Shown here: positions 6,585 through 9,769 of the stretch, in pieces | Layout: every line of letters starts with the position of its first letter | Numbering within the stretch: position 1 is the first letter of the stretch | NCBI GenBank assembly: GCA_023428585.1 | Contig: JAEYXG010000139.1 | Coordinates: forward strand, 1-9,769 | DNA length: 9,769 nt | Reading direction: 5' to 3' | Origin: Bacteroidota bacterium | GTDB lineage: Bacteria; Bacteroidota; Bacteroidia; Bacteroidales; Lentimicrobiaceae | Notes under the pieces: model-generated | Seen by the model: only the letters and a program-made list of their open reading frames with translations | Database searches by the model: none | Told to the model about the DNA's origin: nothing | Translations under genes and position numbers: made by a program

Positions 6585-9500
6585 TTACAGCTTTCTCTTG
6601 ATTTCAACTTCCTCATAACCCTCAATGATATCCTTTACCTTGAGATCATTGAAGTTATCAATGTTCAAACCGCATTCATAGCCGGCTGACACTTCCTTTA
6701 CATCATCCTTGAACCTCTTGAGGGATCCCAGATTGCCGGTGTAAACAACAATACCGTCACGAATTATACGTATTTTGGTATTACGGTGAATCTTTCCATC
6801 AAGCACCATACAACCTGCAACAGTACCAACCTTGGTGATCTTGAATACATCACGCACTTCGAGGTTACAAACAATTTTCTCTTCAATTTCAGGTGAAAGC
6901 ATACCTTCAATAGCGGCCTTGATCTCATTGATGGCAGTATAAATGATAGAGTACAACCTTATATCAATCTGCTCCTGTTCAGCCAGTTTACGCGCCCCTA
7001 ATGATGGACGTACCTGGAATCCAATAATTACTGCATTTGAAGCTGAAGCAAGCAGTACATCACTCTCTGTAACGGCACCCACTGATTTATGTATAATATT
7101 AACCTGCACTTCAGGAGTTGAAAGCTTGAGCAATGAATCGGCCAGAGCTTCCACTGATCCGTCAACATCACCTTTCACAATAACGTTAAGCTCCTTAAAG
7201 TCGCCAATGGCAATGCGTCGTCCAATTTCATCAAGTGTGATATGTTTCTGGGTTCTGATACCCTGTTCACGTTGTAATTGCAGGCGTTTGGCAGCAATAT
7301 TCTTTGCTTCACGCTCATCACGCATAACCTTGAAGGTATCACCGGCCTGAGGTGCCCCGTTCAAGCCGAGCAACAACAATGGAGTACTTGGTCCTGCATC
7401 CTTGGTAGGCATATTTCTCTCATTATACATAGCTTTTACCTTACCATAGGTGGTTCCGGCCAAAACAAGGTCTCCTGCATGCAATGTGCCGGTTTGAACC
7501 AGTATTTTTGCCACATAACCGCGGCCTTTATCAAGTGATGATTCAAGAACAGTACCTGTAGCAAGTTTTTCAGGATTTGCCTTCAGGTCAAGCAACTCCG
7601 CTTCGAGCAGCACCTTTTCCAACAATAAGTCCACATTCAGTCCCTTTTTGGCTGATATTTCCTGACTCTGGTACTTTCCACCCCAATCCTCAACGAGAAT
7701 ATTGCGCTTTGAAAGCTCCTCCTTTATTTTTTCCGGATTTGCATTATTCTTATCAATCTTGTTAATGGCAAATACAATAGGAACGTTAGCGGCCTGTGCG
7801 TGATTTATTGCTTCCACTGTTTGAGGCATCACGGTATCATCAGCTGCAATTACAATAATAACTATATCAGTGATCTTTGCACCACGGGCACGCATTGCAG
7901 TAAATGCCTCGTGACCCGGTGTGTCAAGGAAAGTAATTTTCTTGCCGTTTTCCAGCTTTACTTCATAAGCACCAATATGCTGGGTAATACCCCCGGCTTC
8001 ACCTCCAATAACATTTGTATGCCTGATATAATCGAGCAGTGAGGTCTTACCGTGGTCAACGTGACCCATTACCGTAACAATAGGTGCTCTTGCCACCAAA
8101 TCTTCCTCAGCATCCACATCCTCCACTTCTTCATAGCCCTCAGTTGCTTCAACACCGACAAATTTCACGGTAAAGCCAAATTCATCTGCAACCACAACTA
8201 TGGTTTCGGCATCAAGCCTTTGGTTGATTGAGACGAATAATCCTAACGACAAGCAGGTTGAGATGACCTGATTAACAGGAACATCCATAAGATTTGCGAG
8301 TTCATTGGCAGTTACAAACTCGGCAACCATAATTGTTTTCAATTCATCAGCACGTTTAATGGCTTCTTCAGCCATATGCTGACTGGCAATGGATCTTTTT
8401 TCACGGCGATGCTTGGATGTCTTTGATTTTCCGCTACCACTCAACCGTTGCAATGTTTCCTTTATCTGCTTTTGGATATCTTCGGGCGACAGTTCAACCT
8501 TTTGAACATCACGACGTGCCGGCCCCCGGCGGTCCTTTGAACCACCCTTTCCCTGGGCTGGGCCACCACCCTGAGGACGACCAGTCTGACCTTTCTGCCC
8601 CTGCTGACCACCTTGTATCGGCTTGCCGCTTTGATCAGTTGCAGTTGTATCCCCTGCATAGCCTTCGCCCTGTTTCTTTATACGTTTACGTTTCTTCTTC
8701 TTTGATTTAAGTGAATCGTCAGATGAGGATGCCACCGGCTTTTTAGGCTCAACCTTACGTGGTTCAGGCAATTTCATTGTACCGAGTATGGTAACGCCTT
8801 CCAACTTGCGGAAATCAGTCTTGAGGAAATTGGATTCCTTTTCCACAGGTTCTTTGGCAACTTCTTCCTTGGCAGGTTCAACCACCTCAGGTTCAACCTT
8901 GGCTTCAACCTCCACAACAGGCTCTACCGGTTCTTCCGTATGCTTATGTGTGGTTTTTTTATGAGCTGCAGGCTTCTCAGGTGCTACCTCCATATCAGGA
9001 GCAGATGTTTGCTCCAATTCAGCCGGCTTATCGGCTTCCTTCTTCTTGGAATCCTTACTCTTCTTGGGTTTCTTCAATGAATCAAGATCCATTTTACCAA
9101 GAACTTTTATCTTTGATACGCCCTTTGGTTCATCAGGTGTCTCTTTATCAGTTGTTTCTGCAACGACAGGTTCAACAACAGCAGGTGCAGCTTCAGCAGT
9201 TTCCCTATGCTCAACAGCAGGTGCTTCTTTCTGCTCAACAACTTCTTCTTCAGCTTTAACCTCGATTTTCACAGGTGTTTCTACCACAGGAGCCGGAGTT
9301 TCTACCACAATTTCCTGTTTAATAACGGGTTCTTTTAGCGGTGTCTTTTCAACAGCAGGTACTTCAACAGCAACCTCCTTCTTCTCAGTCTTTGTCGTTG
9401 CATCCTTCAATTCCTGCGTTTCAGCGACTTCCTTTGGAGCATCCTGTTTTGCAATACGACTATCAACGGGCATATTACGAATCACCAACTCTTCACGGCG

Positions 9501-9769
9501 AATTTCAGCCTCTTCCTCCTCCTGAGCGTGTTTCTTATCATCAATTGAGATGCTCCTATGCTGGGTATATTCCAACTCAATTTTCTTGGAAGTTTCCTTC
9601 ACACTCTTTTCAGTTGAATATTCTTTCACCAGTAAAGCGTAAACCTCAGGGCCAAGCTTAGTGTTGGGATTATTGTCGATCTTGATTCCCTTTTTATTCA
9701 GGAAGTCGACAATAGTAAGTGCTCCAACATTAAACTCTTGCGCTGCTTTCCCCAGCCTTATGCTTTTCG
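6585..9769 (-). CDS. infB: Translation initiation factor IF-2 (N-terminus cut by window edge)
   Basis: IF-2 is the GTPase that brings formyl-Met-tRNA to the 30S subunit and drives subunit joining. The frame stays open to the window edge, giving 1060 visible residues; the GTG at 9629 is an internal Val codon. Counting from the edge, a first IF2_N-like helical domain (EFNVGALTIVDFLNKKGIKI) lies near 11-30. It is followed by a long Glu/Val/Ala/Pro/Lys-rich low-complexity region to about 350, a Lys/Arg cluster near 355-366, a Gly/Gln-rich stretch near 367-405, and a second IF2_N domain near 478-530. The GTPase motifs are G1 GHVDHGKT (568-575), G2 GGITQHIG (592-599), G3 DTPGHEAF (615-622), G4 NKID (669-672) and G5 SAKKG (705-709). 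The OB-like and IF-2 specific C-terminal domains follow, ending in KRKL. Only a handful of start codons' worth of sequence seems missing. In many bacteria nusA lies upstream of infB, which would be outside this window. Confidence 0.97.
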   Translation of the reverse strand, partial: KSIRLGKAAQEFNVGALTIVDFLNKKGIKIDNNPNTKLGPEVYALLVKEYSTEKSVKETSKKIELEYTQHRSISIDDKKHAQEEEEAEIRREELVIRNMPVDSRIAKQDAPKEVAETQELKDATTKTEKKEVAVEVPAVEKTPLKEPVIKQEIVVETPAPVVETPVKIEVKAEEEVVEQKEAPAVEHRETAEAAPAVVEPVVAETTDKETPDEPKGVSKIKVLGKMDLDSLKKPKKSKDSKKKEADKPAELEQTSAPDMEVAPEKPAAHKKTTHKHTEEPVEPVVEVEAKVEPEVVEPAKEEVAKEPVEKESNFLKTDFRKLEGVTILGTMKLPEPRKVEPKKPVASSSDDSLKSKKKKRKRIKKQGEGYAGDTTATDQSGKPIQGGQQGQKGQTGRPQGGGPAQGKGGSKDRRGPARRDVQKVELSPEDIQKQIKETLQRLSGSGKSKTSKHRREKRSIASQHMAEEAIKRADELKTIMVAEFVTANELANLMDVPVNQVISTCLSLGLFVSINQRLDAETIVVVADEFGFTVKFVGVEATEGYEEVEDVDAEEDLVARAPIVTVMGHVDHGKTSLLDYIRHTNVIGGEAGGITQHIGAYEVKLENGKKITFLDTPGHEAFTAMRARGAKITDIVIIVIAADDTVMPQTVEAINHAQAANVPIVFAINKIDKNNANPEKIKEELSKRNILVEDWGGKYQSQEISAKKGLNVDLLLEKVLLEAELLDLKANPEKLATGTVLESSLDKGRGYVAKILVQTGTLHAGDLVLAGTTYGKVKAMYNERNMPTKDAGPSTPLLLLGLNGAPQAGDTFKVMRDEREAKNIAAKRLQLQREQGIRTQKHITLDEIGRRIAIGDFKELNVIVKGDVDGSVEALADSLLKLSTPEVQVNIIHKSVGAVTESDVLLASASNAVIIGFQVRPSLGARKLAEQEQIDIRLYSIIYTAINEIKAAIEGMLSPEIEEKIVCNLEVRDVFKITKVGTVAGCMVLDGKIHRNTKIRIIRDGIVVYTGNLGSLKRFKDDVKEVSAGYECGLNIDNFNDLKVKDIIEGYEEVEIKRKL

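Noticed and set aside
9046..9525. 159-codon + strand ORF rich in Ser/Thr, and neighbouring Gln-rich ORFs, opposite infB
   Set aside because: The low-complexity Glu/Val/Pro coding sequence of IF-2 has few stops on its complement; the Ser/Thr and Gln runs follow from that composition.

Overview
The window looks like ordinary chromosomal DNA from a member of the Bacteroidota, probably near the Bacteroidales. The pointers are a DUF2723/GT117 membrane protein of the long Bacteroidota type, an Lgt with the lineage's IRMGNLMNSE variant of the signature, an IF-2 with a long Glu/Val/Pro/Lys-rich N-terminal region, mostly SD-less starts, and a TAnnTTTG-type -7 element. No tRNA, rRNA, CRISPR array, insertion sequence, phage gene or plasmid function was seen.

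Layout from left to right. Positions 3-590 (+) hold the C-terminal part of a MurG-like glycosyltransferase cut by the window edge. Positions 659-1459 (+) hold lgt, prolipoprotein diacylglyceryl transferase. A perfect 20-bp-arm hairpin at 1515-1556 separates lgt from the convergent 1023-residue DUF2723/GT117 membrane protein (1630-4701, -). A 220-bp divergent region (4702-4921) follows, with overlapping inverted repeats and a clear ribosome binding site. Then come two tandem superoxide dismutase genes on the + strand: a cytoplasmic form (4922-5533) and an exported form with a signal peptide (5618-6454). A second bidirectional terminator (6520-6555) separates them from infB (translation initiation factor IF-2, 6585-9769, -), which runs off the right edge lacking probably only a few N-terminal codons.

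Functionally, the left half concerns envelope biogenesis: glycosyl transfer, lipoprotein lipidation and a probable GT-C type glycosyltransferase. The centre is an oxidative-stress pair that would remove superoxide on both sides of the cytoplasmic membrane. The right is core translation. Every gene is intact apart from the two cut by the window edges.

I did not find a convincing undescribed system. The points most worth a second look are the paired cytoplasmic/exported SODs with opposite cysteine content, the palindromic candidate operator upstream of them, and the DUF2723 protein as a possible protein O-glycosyltransferase.
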